Positions 31,119 through 40,875 are shown, counted from the first letter of the stretch. The stretch is DNA of 64,000 nt from Flavobacterium sp. AED (GCF_000812945.1 NZ_JSYM01000004.1:124001-188000), one strand, 5' to 3'. A program made the numbers and translations. The notes: generated by a model not told the origin, from the letters alone.

Positions 31119-32288
31119 CTAGTTATTGTTATAAAGTGATGTACCGTTTCCGATTTTAACATCATAAATTTTTAATTCTATTCCAAAAGCGTCAAAATAA
31201 AGTGCCGAAAGTTTCTTTTTAATCCCTTCTTCATGTCCTTTTTTTATCAAGTTGATGGTGCAACCTCCAAAACCTCCACCCATTAATCGGGAACCAACTA
31301 CCGCTTCTTCCTTTTTAAGAGTATCAACAATCATGTCTAATTCAGCACAACTTACTTCATAATCAGTTGACAATCCTTCGTGAGTTTCAAACATCAATTG
31401 TCCTAAAACTTCAATTTTCCCATTATCTAATGCTTCACAGGCTAGTTTTACCCGATTGATTTCTTTTACAACAAAAAGACATCTTTTGAAAACATTGGCA
31501 CTCATTACCTTTTGCAATTCTAAAACATGTTGCTCCTTACAATCTCTAAAACTAGTGATCTCAGGAAAATTATTTTTTATAATAGCAATACCTTCTTCAC
31601 ATTGCTCTCTTCTTTCATTATAAGCCGATGTCATTAATGAATGTTTTACATTCGAATCGAATAAAATCAAAGAATAATCAATGAAATCTGCATTATGATA
31701 TTCGAACTCCAATGTTTTGCAATCAATTTTTATGACTTTATTTTCTAAACCCATAACACTCGAAAACTGATCCATTATCCCGCAATTGATTCCTACCCAA
31801 TGCTCAGCACTTTGACCTATTAGTGCAATATCAACTGGTTTTATATTCAAATTGAAAAGTTCATTTATTCCAAATAAAAAACCACATTCTAAAGCCGCTG
31901 AAGAAGATAAACCAGAACCAACAGGAATATTACTGCTAAAAACACAGTTGAATCCTTCAAATTCAAAATCATTTATTTTCAATTGATTAACAACCCCACG
32001 AATATAATTAGTCCAAACATTATCCGTTAGTTCCATTGAATCAGTAACATCAATTTCAAATTCATCATCAAGATCAATCGCAATTATTCTTGATGTATCT
32101 GAATTACTTTTTTCGAAAGCAAAACAAATAATTTTATCAATCGCTGCAGGCAAAACATAGCCATCATTGTAATCAATATGTTCCCCAATGATGTTAATTC
32201 TTCCCGGAGAAAGCACTACTTTTTGTGGCTCAGCACCAAATGTTTCTTTAAAAAAAGCGGTCGTTTTTTTGATTAAAATATCATTCAT
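31119..32288 (-). CDS. galK: Galactokinase
   Basis: GalK phosphorylates galactose with ATP. The 389-residue GHMP kinase has the galactokinase signature GRINIIGEHIDYNDGYVLPAAI, the ATP loop PVGSGLSSSAALE and the C-terminal GGGFGGCTINLI motif 3. Its ATG overlaps the upstream GH2 stop by one base (TAATG), suggesting translational coupling. Galactose-specific residues E-H-x-D-Y are conserved. Confidence 0.97.
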   Translation of the reverse strand: MNDILIKKTTAFFKETFGAEPQKVVLSPGRINIIGEHIDYNDGYVLPAAIDKIICFAFEKSNSDTSRIIAIDLDDEFEIDVTDSMELTDNVWTNYIRGVVNQLKINDFEFEGFNCVFSSNIPVGSGLSSSAALECGFLFGINELFNLNIKPVDIALIGQSAEHWVGINCGIMDQFSSVMGLENKVIKIDCKTLEFEYHNADFIDYSLILFDSNVKHSLMTSAYNERREQCEEGIAIIKNNFPEITSFRDCKEQHVLELQKVMSANVFKRCLFVVKEINRVKLACEALDNGKIEVLGQLMFETHEGLSTDYEVSCAELDMIVDTLKKEEAVVGSRLMGGGFGGCTINLIKKGHEEGIKKKLSALYFDAFGIELKIYDVKIGNGTSLYNNN

Positions 32289-34636
32289 TATTTAGAAATT
32301 GTAAGCGTTCCATTTTGTAATCGTTCGGAACTTGACGTTATTTTTATTGATGTTTTTAAGTTTGATGTTTTAAGAATAATAGTTGCGATTCCTGCTTCGG
32401 CCTTTACTGGATTTTTACCTATTAATTCTGCATTGCCTTCGCTTAAAGCAAAAGTCACTTCATTAGTTGCATCAGGAATAATAGTTCCATTCTCATCTGT
32501 AATTTTGGCATAAACAAAAACCATATCGGGATAATTCGGATTGATTGCTTTTGATGAAACATCATAATTCAATGCTATTTTAGCAGCACTTTCAGGTGTT
32601 TTTACCACATTTGAAACTACTTTCTTTCCTTTTATAAAACCTTCAGCACGTAAAGTTCCCGGAATAAATTTTTCTGCTTTAAAAACAAATGGCGCATGCT
32701 TTAATTCATCACTATTTTGATTTATTGTTGGTTTTTGTTTCCCAACCAAAACATCATTCAAATACAAAGCAACTTCGTCGCAATTACTATAAACGGTTAT
32801 ATTCAATGGAGAATTTGAAGTCCAATAATTCGCAATATGTACCATTGGGCCAGAAACTATTTTTTTATCTAAAATGCTATTTGTATCTCGTTGGCTTTGA
32901 TAAAAATAGTAGGCAAATTTTGGAATCCTAAAAATGTCGCTTATTCCAGAACTCTCTAAATCATTACTGTAACCGCGATTGTAATCGAACATCACCCAGT
33001 TTGCTTCACCAATAGTCTGTACTCCTTTTCTATTCGAATTAGCCGCTTCCTGAAAATTATAGGCTTGTTGCAACAATCTTTTTTCACCATTGCTACGCAA
33101 CTGACGGGAAGTTCTTTCATCTTCTTTCAAATTTGAAAATTCCTTTTGATTAAATCCGGCATTTTGCGCATAATACTCCCAATCACCATATTCAGCAATG
33201 AAAATTTTACGATTTCCTTTGTTGTATTTGGTCCAATAATCTGGTGCTTTTCCGTGCTGACGCGCAGGTATAAACAAATCATAATTATCGTTATCAATCC
33301 AACTGGCACTGTAATTATGAGCAAAAGGCAATTCCTCTTTCAAGGCTTTTGTCGCTTCTTTCATAAAACTTTCACTCATTTCGGTTTCATTCAAAGAGGC
33401 TTCCCAAAAAATAATACTCGGATGATTTCGGTCTCTTCTCGCCATATCCCGAATATCTTTGATAGCATTTTTTTGAAAAGTATCATTCCCGAAAAACTGC
33501 CAACCCGTCAAACTATTCATTACTAAAATTCCCAATTCATCACAAGCATTTAAGAATGCTTCGGCATGTGGATAATGTGATAATCGGACAAAATCAAAAC
33601 CTGCATTTTTAATTTTCACCGCATCACGATATTGTGCTTCATCCGAAATAGCGTATCCTAAATACGGATATTCCTGATGTTCGTTTGTTCCAGTAATGTA
33701 TACTTTTTCGTCATTGAGATAATAACCATCGTCTTTTATTTCGGATTTTCGGATTCCCACTTTTTCCGAATAACTATCGATTATTTTATCATTTGAAATG
33801 ACCTGGACTTCTAAATGGTATAAATTTGGGTTCGAAATTGACCATAAATTTGGATTTTTTACTTCAATCTTTTGAGTAATCGATTTATCTGAATTGGATT
33901 TTATCGTAAATGCTTTGGATTTAAATTCTAGTTTTCCGCCTTCTTTAGTAGTTAGAATAAATTTCAATAAAGCCTGTTTTGCAACTGCAAATTCATTTTT
34001 CAAATCTACCTGAACTGTTCCTGAAGCTTTCTCTTTATTAATGTTATCAAAGTTTGCATAAATCCCGCCACTTGCTTTTTTATCTGCCTGAACGGCATTG
34101 GTAATGTATAATTTATCTGTTGTAAGGAGATATACATTTCTATAAATCCCACCATAATAATTAAAATCTAAATCCTTCAATGATTTTCCCGGAAGAAATT
34201 CTGGATTATCTTCATTGTTGACTTTAACTTTTATCGTATTCTCTTTTTTCGAATTTAAAAAAGGTGTGATATCTATCGTAAATGGCAAATAACCCCCTTT
34301 ATGATTGGTTACTTTTTGATTGTTTATCCAAACATCTGCTTCTTGCATTACTCCTTCAAAATAAAGAAAGATTTTCTTGTTGTTTGAATTTCCAACTTTG
34401 AACTTTTTTTGATACCATGACGTTCCCTGAAATTGATTATTGACTACCAAAGGTTCAATTTTATCAGTATGTGGAATCGTTATTTTCTCCCAATTGGAAG
34501 CTATTTTTTCTTCTCTTTTGAATTCCCAATCAAAACCAAAGTTTATTTTAGTTCTAGATTGCGCTTGCACTTTTCCAAAAGAAAAAGTCAGCGTAATTAG
34601 CAATAGAAAAATAATATGTTTCGGAATCAACTTCAT
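32288..34636 (-). CDS. Secreted GH2 glycosidase (beta-galactosidase-like)
   Basis: This 782-residue enzyme is a smaller GH2 type than the LacZ-like one. A signal peptide (MKLIPKHIIFLLLITLTFSFGKVQAQ) is followed by a jelly-roll (to about 180), Ig-like domain (about 190-290), TIM barrel (about 295-590) and C-terminal Big/DUF4982-type domains. The candidate acid/base is E417 in SLNETE and the nucleophile is E482 in IAEYGD. Chosen start is 34634-34636, four codons inside the longest frame, for the better signal peptide. Because it lies between galM and galK, beta-galactosidase activity is the best guess; beta-glucuronidase or another GH2 specificity is possible. Confidence 0.85.
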   Translation of the reverse strand: MKLIPKHIIFLLLITLTFSFGKVQAQSRTKINFGFDWEFKREEKIASNWEKITIPHTDKIEPLVVNNQFQGTSWYQKKFKVGNSNNKKIFLYFEGVMQEADVWINNQKVTNHKGGYLPFTIDITPFLNSKKENTIKVKVNNEDNPEFLPGKSLKDLDFNYYGGIYRNVYLLTTDKLYITNAVQADKKASGGIYANFDNINKEKASGTVQVDLKNEFAVAKQALLKFILTTKEGGKLEFKSKAFTIKSNSDKSITQKIEVKNPNLWSISNPNLYHLEVQVISNDKIIDSYSEKVGIRKSEIKDDGYYLNDEKVYITGTNEHQEYPYLGYAISDEAQYRDAVKIKNAGFDFVRLSHYPHAEAFLNACDELGILVMNSLTGWQFFGNDTFQKNAIKDIRDMARRDRNHPSIIFWEASLNETEMSESFMKEATKALKEELPFAHNYSASWIDNDNYDLFIPARQHGKAPDYWTKYNKGNRKIFIAEYGDWEYYAQNAGFNQKEFSNLKEDERTSRQLRSNGEKRLLQQAYNFQEAANSNRKGVQTIGEANWVMFDYNRGYSNDLESSGISDIFRIPKFAYYFYQSQRDTNSILDKKIVSGPMVHIANYWTSNSPLNITVYSNCDEVALYLNDVLVGKQKPTINQNSDELKHAPFVFKAEKFIPGTLRAEGFIKGKKVVSNVVKTPESAAKIALNYDVSSKAINPNYPDMVFVYAKITDENGTIIPDATNEVTFALSEGNAELIGKNPVKAEAGIATIILKTSNLKTSIKITSSSERLQNGTLTISK

Positions 34637-34695
34637 TTTTTGGTACAATAAAAATTTAAATAAATAAAAACAGCAATTATTATAATTCGTTTTTG

Positions 34696-35721
34696 TTAAA
34701 AGGATTGAAACTTATAGATCGTTTTATGCTTATAAATCTCTTCTTTTTTTAAAATCGAATTCGGAAAATACTCGTGATTTGGTGCATCAGGAAAATTTTG
34801 TGTTTCAAAACAAATACCACTTAACGAATGATAATCTACATTTCCTTTTCCTTTTACAGTATTGAAACAATTGCCCCCAACATAAATGTGAACTGCCGGT
34901 TGGTTGGTATAAACTGCCATTTTTAGATTATTCTTTTTATTAAAAAGCGAAGCCGAAAATTCATTTCCTTTTTCTAAAACAAACGTTGTATCAATTTTTG
35001 AAGGGCATTTTTTTGGTTGACTAAAATCAAACGAAGAATTAGTCGTATTTAAAAACCTTCCCGTAGGAATATTTTCGTTTGTCGTTTCTAACATTTTATC
35101 GGAATTTATAATCAATTCCTGTTCTGAGATTTCGGATTCGTGACCATCAAGATTAAAATAACTGTGATGCGTCAAATTCACAATGGTATCCTCAGTAGTG
35201 TTTGCTTTGTATTCTATAATTAATTCATTTTCCTCCGATAATGTATAGGTTAACTCAATTGCTAATTCTCCAGGATAATTCTCTTCATTATTTGGACTAA
35301 CGTATGATAACGTTATTGATGGGTTTTTACCTTCATTTACATTTTCTATCTTCCAAATTTTCTGGCTGAAGTTGGCTTTTCCACCATGTAATGAATGGTT
35401 ATTATTGTTTTTATTCAATTGAATTTTTTTTCCATTCAAACTAAAAATACCATCCTTTATTCTCCCGGCAAATCTCCCAACTGCTGCTCCAAAATAAGGA
35501 GCACTTTCTAAATCAAAGGATTCCATGTAGCCTTCTAAAGTATCAAATCCCAAAACTACATCTACAATTTCTCCATTTTTCAATGGCATTTTCAATGACG
35601 TAATAGTAGCGCCATAATTAATAACACTTAATTGCATTCCATTTTTGTTAGTCAATTCACAAGAATCGACAATCTCACCTGCAGGCATTAAACCAAATAA
35701 TTCCATTATATAATTAGACAT
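34696..35721 (-). CDS. galM: Aldose 1-epimerase (mutarotase), cytoplasmic
   Basis: GalM converts beta- to alpha-galactose before galactokinase. The 341-residue product has no signal peptide. Family motifs are GRFAGRIKDGIFSLNGK, HSLHGG, the catalytic NLTHHSYFNLDGH histidine region and GICFETQNFPDAPNH with the base glutamate. I chose the ATG at 35719-35721 (MSNYIMELFGLM); an upstream ATG would add a basic segment and an internal one at 35706 is possible. It opens the minus-strand galactose series, divergent from the gntR gene. Confidence 0.92.
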   Translation of the reverse strand: MSNYIMELFGLMPAGEIVDSCELTNKNGMQLSVINYGATITSLKMPLKNGEIVDVVLGFDTLEGYMESFDLESAPYFGAAVGRFAGRIKDGIFSLNGKKIQLNKNNNNHSLHGGKANFSQKIWKIENVNEGKNPSITLSYVSPNNEENYPGELAIELTYTLSEENELIIEYKANTTEDTIVNLTHHSYFNLDGHESEISEQELIINSDKMLETTNENIPTGRFLNTTNSSFDFSQPKKCPSKIDTTFVLEKGNEFSASLFNKKNNLKMAVYTNQPAVHIYVGGNCFNTVKGKGNVDYHSLSGICFETQNFPDAPNHEYFPNSILKKEEIYKHKTIYKFQSF

Positions 35722-35772
35722 AAAATATGATATATGTTTTATTTTGATTATTTTTTTACGAAATATTAAATT

Positions 35773-35780
35773 CAAAATTA
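35773..35780 (-). promoter_or_regulatory. -7 element of the galactose operon
   Basis: The minus strand reads TAATTTTG, a match to TAnnTTTG, 51 nt upstream of the galM start. The putative GntR sites at 35802-35818 lie where the -33 would be. Confidence 0.5.
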
Positions 35781-35801
35781 TACGATTAATTCATTTTAGC
35801 A

Positions 35802-35818
35802 TACCAGTACCTACCAGT
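35802..35818. promoter_or_regulatory. Putative GntR operator: TACCAGT direct repeat with 10-bp period
   Basis: TACCAGT occurs at 35802-35808 and again at 35812-35818, one helical turn apart, in the divergent galM/gntR promoter region. It stands out as a GC-richer patch in an AT-rich gap. That it binds the neighbouring GntR protein is inference. Confidence 0.5.
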
Positions 35819-35849
35819 TTTTCGTATATTGCGCAAAAAATTTCCATTT

Positions 35850-36848
35850 ATGAAAATTATTTCAATCCAAAACAATCTTGGAGTTCCAAAATATAAGCAG
35901 ATAATTCTCTCCGTTGAAAAGGCAATAGAAGAAGAAAAACTAAAAAAAGGAGACCGGCTTCCTTCTGTAAATAAAGTTTGTTTAGCCTCATCATTGTCAC
36001 GTGACACTGTTCTACAGGCATACGATGAATTGAAAAAGAGAGGTATTGTTTACGCCATTCCAGGGAAAGGATACTACATTAAAAGTGTTGAAATCACTAT
36101 AAAACAAAGGATTTTTTTACTTTTTGATGAGTTAAACATTTTCAAAGAAGACACCTATAATTCATTTGTAAAAAACATTGGAAAAAATGCACAGGTAGAT
36201 ATCTTTTTCCATTATTTTAATGTGCAAGTTTTTAAAAAACTAATAAATGACAATAATGGGAATTACACGAAATACATTATAATGCCAACAAACTTAATCG
36301 ATGTAGCTGAATTTATAAAAACCCTACCAGTAAATGAAGTTTTTATACTAGATCAGACCAATATTGAACTAGAATCCTATCCTGCAATTTACCAGAATCA
36401 CAAAAAAGACATCTTTAATGGGTTATGCAAAGGAAAATCTAGGTTAAATAAATACAAAAAACTCATTATGATTTTCCCTGGATTTAGAGAACCACCGGGA
36501 ATGAAAGAAGGTTTTTTAGATTTCTGTAACAATTATTCATTTAATTACGAGGTCATTACCGAGTTTGCCGACAGAGAAATAAGCATCGGTGAAGTATACA
36601 TCATACCTAACGACAGAGATCTAGTTCGTGTGATTGAAAAATCAAAGCTCCAAAACTTAAAATTAGGCAGTGATTTTGGCATTATTTCCTATAACGAAAC
36701 TCCTCTCAAAAAAGTAGTGGCAAATGGAATTACGACAATTTCCACAAATTTTGAAGCCATGGGAAAAATTATGGCACAGATGATTCTACAAGGGAAAAAA
36801 GAACAAATAGAAAACAAGTGTGCCCTAATTATTCGAAATTCTTTGTAA
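35850..36848 (+). CDS. GntR-family regulator with a LacI-like ligand domain
   Basis: The 332-residue protein has an N-terminal winged helix-turn-helix (about 10-75; YKQIILSVEKAI, RLPSVNKVCLASSLSRDTVLQAYDELKKRGIVYAIPGKGYYI) and a C-terminal periplasmic-binding-like domain (about 80-330) as used by LacI-type sugar sensors. I chose the ATG at 35850 (MKIISIQNNLG), 7 codons inside the longest frame, as it fits the family start. Divergent position next to galM makes it the likely regulator of the galactose locus. A hairpin terminator follows. Confidence 0.9.
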   Translation: MKIISIQNNLGVPKYKQIILSVEKAIEEEKLKKGDRLPSVNKVCLASSLSRDTVLQAYDELKKRGIVYAIPGKGYYIKSVEITIKQRIFLLFDELNIFKEDTYNSFVKNIGKNAQVDIFFHYFNVQVFKKLINDNNGNYTKYIIMPTNLIDVAEFIKTLPVNEVFILDQTNIELESYPAIYQNHKKDIFNGLCKGKSRLNKYKKLIMIFPGFREPPGMKEGFLDFCNNYSFNYEVITEFADREISIGEVYIIPNDRDLVRVIEKSKLQNLKLGSDFGIISYNETPLKKVVANGITTISTNFEAMGKIMAQMILQGKKEQIENKCALIIRNSL

Positions 36849-36889
36849 AAAACAATTCTTTTATTTACATACATAAATTTAAAAAAATA

Positions 36890-36930
36890 GGAATCTCATT
36901 TTTTATTGGCAAAGAAAATGTGATTCCCGT
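36890..36930 (+). terminator. Probable terminator of the gntR gene
   Basis: ggaatctcatttt (36890-36902) pairs with aaaatgtgattcc (36915-36927): 13 bp with one mismatch, 12-nt loop, followed by cgtttt. The T tract is short, so this is a moderate call. Confidence 0.5.
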
Positions 36931-36956
36931 TTTAGAAAAGCAAGAAAAATAATTTA

Positions 36957-36989
36957 TTTGTTATTGTAAAATAAATTTACATATATTTG
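36957..36989 (+). promoter_or_regulatory. Promoter of tkt-tal
   Basis: TTTG (36957-36960), 21 nt, TATATTTG (36982-36989) is a good match to the Bacteroidota consensus. The AraR operator begins on the last base of the -7. The start codon is about 265 nt downstream, giving an unusually long leader (to 37257) in which I found no ORF or clear structure. Confidence 0.65.
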
Positions 36990-37011
36990 CAAATGTATTT
37001 TTTACACTTAT
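36989..37011. promoter_or_regulatory. AraR operator at the tkt-tal promoter
   Basis: GCAAATGTA-N5-TACACTTAT. It covers the expected transcription start, consistent with repression. Confidence 0.7.
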
Positions 37012-37257
37012 TATTAATTTCTACGTTATTCACTCAAAAACAGTCTCTTATTTGATTGATTTAAAAACCACAGAAAAAAATAATTAAATACAGCAACCCG
37101 TTTTTAAAACTATTAGCGCATTAAATTTTGACCAACCACTTCAAAACAGAACCGTTTGAGATGGATTTAGAAACTTTAAATTTTCTATGTTGAAATGCCT
37201 ATACTAAAAACGAACTATGTACTTTTTCTATTTACACCAAATTATGACAATTAAATT

Positions 37258-39297
37258 ATGAATAAAAAAATTGATCAATTAGCAGCCGATAATATAAGAG
37301 CACTTGCCATTTCTATGGTAGAAAAAGCAAATTCAGGACATCCAGGAGGTGCTATGGGAGGTGCTGATTTTATGCACATTTTGTACACTGAATATGTGGA
37401 TTTTGATCCTACAGAAATGGATTGGACATTTAGAGATCGTTTCTTTATGGATGCGGGACATTTATCAGCGTTAATGTATTCTCAATATTATTTATTGGGG
37501 AATTATAAAAAAGAAGACCTTCAAAATTTTAGACAATGGGGCTCTGTTACACCAGGTCACCCAGAAGTAGATGTACTTAGAGGGATTGAAAACACATCAG
37601 GTCCACTTGGTCAAGGGCATGCTATGGGAGTTGGAGCCGCTATTGCAGCAAAATTTCTAGATGCAAGATTCAAAGGACTTTTCAATCACAAAATATACGG
37701 TTTCATAACTGATGGTGGCGTTCAGGAAGAAATTTCTCAAGGAGCCGGGAGAATCGCGGGACATTTAGGATTGAATAATTTTATCATGTTCTATGATTCT
37801 AATAACGTACAGCTTTCTTCTATGACAGAGGAAGTTACCTCAGAAAACACAGCCATGAAATATGAAGCTTGGGGATGGAATGTAATAACCATTGATGGTC
37901 ATGACCATGATCAAATTAGAAAAGCGTTGAATGAAGCTCATGCAGAATCTGAAAAACCTACTCTGATCATTGGAAAAACAATTATGGGAAAAGGTTGTGT
38001 TACTGCAACTGGCGCCATGTACGAAGGAGAATGTGAATTGCATGGAAAACCTATTGGTGACACCAAAGCAGATTATGTAAAAACGCTTATTAATCTAAAT
38101 GCAAATCCTGAAAATCCGTTTGCCATTTTTGAAGAAGTGGAAACGCATTATGCAAAAATACTAGCAATAAAAGCGGAAAAATCAGCTTATAAAAAACTTC
38201 AAATTGCAAGTTGGAGAAAAGAAAATCCGGAACTATCTCAAAAGATGGATTTGTTTTTATCCGGAAAACTACCTGAATTAGATCTAAGTAGCATTATCCA
38301 AAAACCAAATGCTGCCACTAGAGATGCTTCATCCGCTGTATTGGCCTATTTAGCGGAAAACGTGGAGAACATGATTGTTTCTTCGGCAGATTTATCCAAT
38401 AGTGACAAAACAGACGGATTCCTGAAAAAATCATCTGTTTTACAAAAAAATGATTTTAGCGGAGCCTTTTTACAAGCGGGAGTTGCGGAACTTACCATGA
38501 CTTCAATAGCTAATGGAATTGCACTTCACGGAGGTGTTATTCCTGTAGTAGCAACATTTTTTGTCTTTTCTGATTATATGAAACCTGCCATTCGATTAGC
38601 CGCTATTCAAGAACTTCCGGTAAAATATGTTTGGACACACGATTCTTTCCGAGTGGGTGAAGACGGACCAACACACCAACCTATTGAACAGGAAGCGCAA
38701 ATTCGTTTAATGGAAAAAATAAAAAACCATTCAGGTAATCAAAGTTTTCTGGCGTTGCGCCCTGCAGATGCTATAGAAACATCAGTGGCTTGGAATATGG
38801 CATTAAACAATACCAAAACACCAACCGGTTTGATTCTTTCGAGACAAAATATCAAAGACATTCCAGCACAAGGAGCTTCAAGATATGAAGAGGCAACTGA
38901 ATCAACAAAAGGAGGTTATTTGGTTAAATCAACGCAAGATCCTGATATCACTTTAATTGCAAATGGATCAGAAGTGGCAACACTTTTAGAAGCGGCAGTT
39001 ATATTGGAAAAATCTAAAAATCTAAAAATAAACGTAGCGTCAATTATATCTGAAGGTTTATTCAAAGAACAATCAAAAGCATACCAAGAAAGCATTATCC
39101 CAAAAGGGAAATTAGTATTTGGATTGACTGCTGGGCTTCCGGTAAACCTTGAAGGGTTGATTGGTGATAGCGGAAAAGTAATGGGACTGGACCATTTTGG
39201 TTATTCAGCTCCGGCAAGCGTATTGGACGAAAAATTTGGATTTACAAGTGAACACGCTTGTGCAGCAATCCTTAAATATATTGAAGAAAGTAACTAA
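37258..39297 (+). CDS. tkt: Transketolase
   Basis: The 679-residue thiamine-diphosphate enzyme transfers two-carbon units in the pentose phosphate pathway. N-terminal signatures are ANSGHPGGAMGGADFMH and the thiamine-binding GFITDGGVQEEISQGAGRIAGHL region; the pyrimidine domain motif near DSFRVGEDGPTHQPIEQ and a C-terminal domain follow. In this locus it processes xylulose-5-phosphate made by AraA-AraB-AraD. The usual GDG of the thiamine motif reads TDG here, a small deviation. It is followed by the transaldolase-like gene after 27 nt, and its promoter carries an AraR site. Confidence 0.95.
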   Translation: MNKKIDQLAADNIRALAISMVEKANSGHPGGAMGGADFMHILYTEYVDFDPTEMDWTFRDRFFMDAGHLSALMYSQYYLLGNYKKEDLQNFRQWGSVTPGHPEVDVLRGIENTSGPLGQGHAMGVGAAIAAKFLDARFKGLFNHKIYGFITDGGVQEEISQGAGRIAGHLGLNNFIMFYDSNNVQLSSMTEEVTSENTAMKYEAWGWNVITIDGHDHDQIRKALNEAHAESEKPTLIIGKTIMGKGCVTATGAMYEGECELHGKPIGDTKADYVKTLINLNANPENPFAIFEEVETHYAKILAIKAEKSAYKKLQIASWRKENPELSQKMDLFLSGKLPELDLSSIIQKPNAATRDASSAVLAYLAENVENMIVSSADLSNSDKTDGFLKKSSVLQKNDFSGAFLQAGVAELTMTSIANGIALHGGVIPVVATFFVFSDYMKPAIRLAAIQELPVKYVWTHDSFRVGEDGPTHQPIEQEAQIRLMEKIKNHSGNQSFLALRPADAIETSVAWNMALNNTKTPTGLILSRQNIKDIPAQGASRYEEATESTKGGYLVKSTQDPDITLIANGSEVATLLEAAVILEKSKNLKINVASIISEGLFKEQSKAYQESIIPKGKLVFGLTAGLPVNLEGLIGDSGKVMGLDHFGYSAPASVLDEKFGFTSEHACAAILKYIEESN

Positions 39298-39324
39298 ATA
39301 ATCAAAAAACTAAATAATAAAGAA

Positions 39325-39981
39325 ATGAAATTTTTTATCGATACCGCAAATTTAAAAGACATAAAAGAAGCCAATGATCTAGGAATTCTAGACGGTGTAA
39401 CCACTAACCCATCGCTAATGGCGAAGGAAGGAATTACGGGTGCTGAAAATATTATTGCACATTACGTAAAAATATGTGAATTGGTAGATGGCGATGTTAG
39501 TGCCGAAGTAATTTCAACTGATTTTGCAGGAATGATTACCGAAGGAGAAAGACTAGCGGCTTTACATCCTCAAATTGTTGTGAAAATTCCAATGATTAAA
39601 GATGGTATAAAAGCAATAAAATACTTTTCGAATAAAGGAATCAGAACCAACTGTACTTTAGTATTTTCAGCAGGTCAAGCCTTACTTGCTGCTAAAGCCG
39701 GTGCAACTTATGTGTCCCCTTTCATTGGAAGGCTAGACGATATTTCAACAGATGGAATGGCATTAATTGCCGAAATCAAATTGATTTACGATAATTACGG
39801 ATATGAAACACAAATTTTAGCTGCTTCAGTACGTCACGTCATGCATATTTTGAATTGTGCAAAAATTGGAGCCGATGTAATAACTGGTCCATTAAGCGCC
39901 ATTGAAGGTTTGCTAAAACATCCCCTTACTGATAGTGGTTTAGCAACATTTTTAGCAGATTATAACAAAGGAAATAGTTAA
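39325..39981 (+). CDS. Small transaldolase / fructose-6-phosphate aldolase-like (MipB/TalC family)
   Basis: The product has 218 residues, the size of the short transaldolase/FSA subfamily. The N terminus [36 protein letters not shown] is typical, and the Schiff-base lysine lies in [10 protein letters not shown]. It is followed by [33 protein letters not shown]. Its role with tkt is to complete the non-oxidative pentose phosphate pathway during arabinose growth. The choice between transaldolase and F6P aldolase activity cannot be made with certainty by eye. It is co-transcribed with tkt (27-nt gap). Confidence 0.92.
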   Translation: MKFFIDTANLKDIKEANDLGILDGVTTNPSLMAKEGITGAENIIAHYVKICELVDGDVSAEVISTDFAGMITEGERLAALHPQIVVKIPMIKDGIKAIKYFSNKGIRTNCTLVFSAGQALLAAKAGATYVSPFIGRLDDISTDGMALIAEIKLIYDNYGYETQILAASVRHVMHILNCAKIGADVITGPLSAIEGLLKHPLTDSGLATFLADYNKGNS

Positions 39982-40122
39982 ACCCAAAATTTAGAACTAC
40001 TTATATTTTAGTCATTTTTATAATTACAGTAGTTCTGATTTATAAGAAATAATCTGAGATCTTGAAATTGTAGTAAATCAAAGAAAATAGGATTATCTCT
40101 GCCTAATTTTAGTTAGTTATAC

Positions 40123-40159
40123 AAAAAAAGGAAGCTCTTAAATAAGACTTCCTTTTTTT
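40123..40159. terminator. Bidirectional terminator between tal and araR
   Basis: aaaaaaaggaag (40123-40134) pairs with cttccttttttt (40148-40159), with further pairing of cttta-type bases inside the loop. A and T runs flank it, so it serves both the plus-strand tal and the minus-strand araR gene. Confidence 0.85.
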
Positions 40160-40185
40160 ATGCTCTGAAAACAGACTAAAACTAT

Positions 40186-40875
40186 TTATAAATTCAATAC
40201 AAAATTATCCAATAATTTTGCATCGTATTTTTCTTTGTCAAAGGTATATAGGTACGATCCTTTTCTGGAGGACATCATGTCTTTCTCTTCTAATTTTATA
40301 AGAATATCTAACGAATTGATTTTACTGATAAAATTTCTTTTGTCCAGTTCTTTACTTAAAATGGCTTCGTATAATTCCAATAATTGACGCATGGTAAATT
40401 TTTCTGGCAAAAGCTCAAATCCAACCGGTTTTATAGAAGTTCTATAACGCAATCTTCTAATAGCGTGTTCTACCATAGAATCATGATCAAAAATTAATTT
40501 AGGAGCCTGAGCAATACTAAACCATTGTGCATGATAATTTTGAGTCAATTCTGCGTTGTGATTCTCAATATTAATTAATGCATAATAAGCAACCGATATA
40601 GTTCTTTCGACAGGGTCACGATTTATTTCACTGTAGGCATATAATTGTTCCATATAGATATCCTGAAGACCTGTATAGCGATCAAGAATTCTAATTGCGG
40701 CAGTATCTAATACTTCTTCTTTTTTAAGAAACCCCCCTATTAAAGACCATTTCCCTTTTTCAGGTTCAAAATCTCTTTTAATCAAAAGTATTTTTAAACC
40801 TTCATCATCAAAACCAAAAATGATACAATCTACCGCCAATAAAACTTTATCCGCAGAACTATAACTATTAAGCAT
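40186..40875 (-). CDS. araR: AraR-type (NrtR family) regulator: degenerate Nudix domain plus winged helix
   Basis: The 229-residue protein has an N-terminal Nudix-fold domain (about 8-140) and a C-terminal winged HTH (about 155-229; FTMRQLLELYEAILSKELDKRNFISKI). The Nudix box aligns as G48-x5-E54-x7-R62-ILDRYT-G69, but the catalytic glutamates are replaced by I63, R66 and Y67, so hydrolysis is not expected. Such degenerate-Nudix regulators include the L-arabinose-responsive AraR of Bacteroides thetaiotaomicron. Position between tkt-tal and the arabinan genes, and its own AraR site, support the same role here. Autoregulation is likely. Confidence 0.88.
   Translation of the reverse strand: MLNSYSSADKVLLAVDCIIFGFDDEGLKILLIKRDFEPEKGKWSLIGGFLKKEEVLDTAAIRILDRYTGLQDIYMEQLYAYSEINRDPVERTISVAYYALINIENHNAELTQNYHAQWFSIAQAPKLIFDHDSMVEHAIRRLRYRTSIKPVGFELLPEKFTMRQLLELYEAILSKELDKRNFISKINSLDILIKLEEKDMMSSRKGSYLYTFDKEKYDAKLLDNFVLNL

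Noticed and set aside
33146-33526. A 126-codon open frame antisense to the GH2 gene
   Set aside because: Lies across the GH2 catalytic residues on the opposite strand; no recognisable motif.
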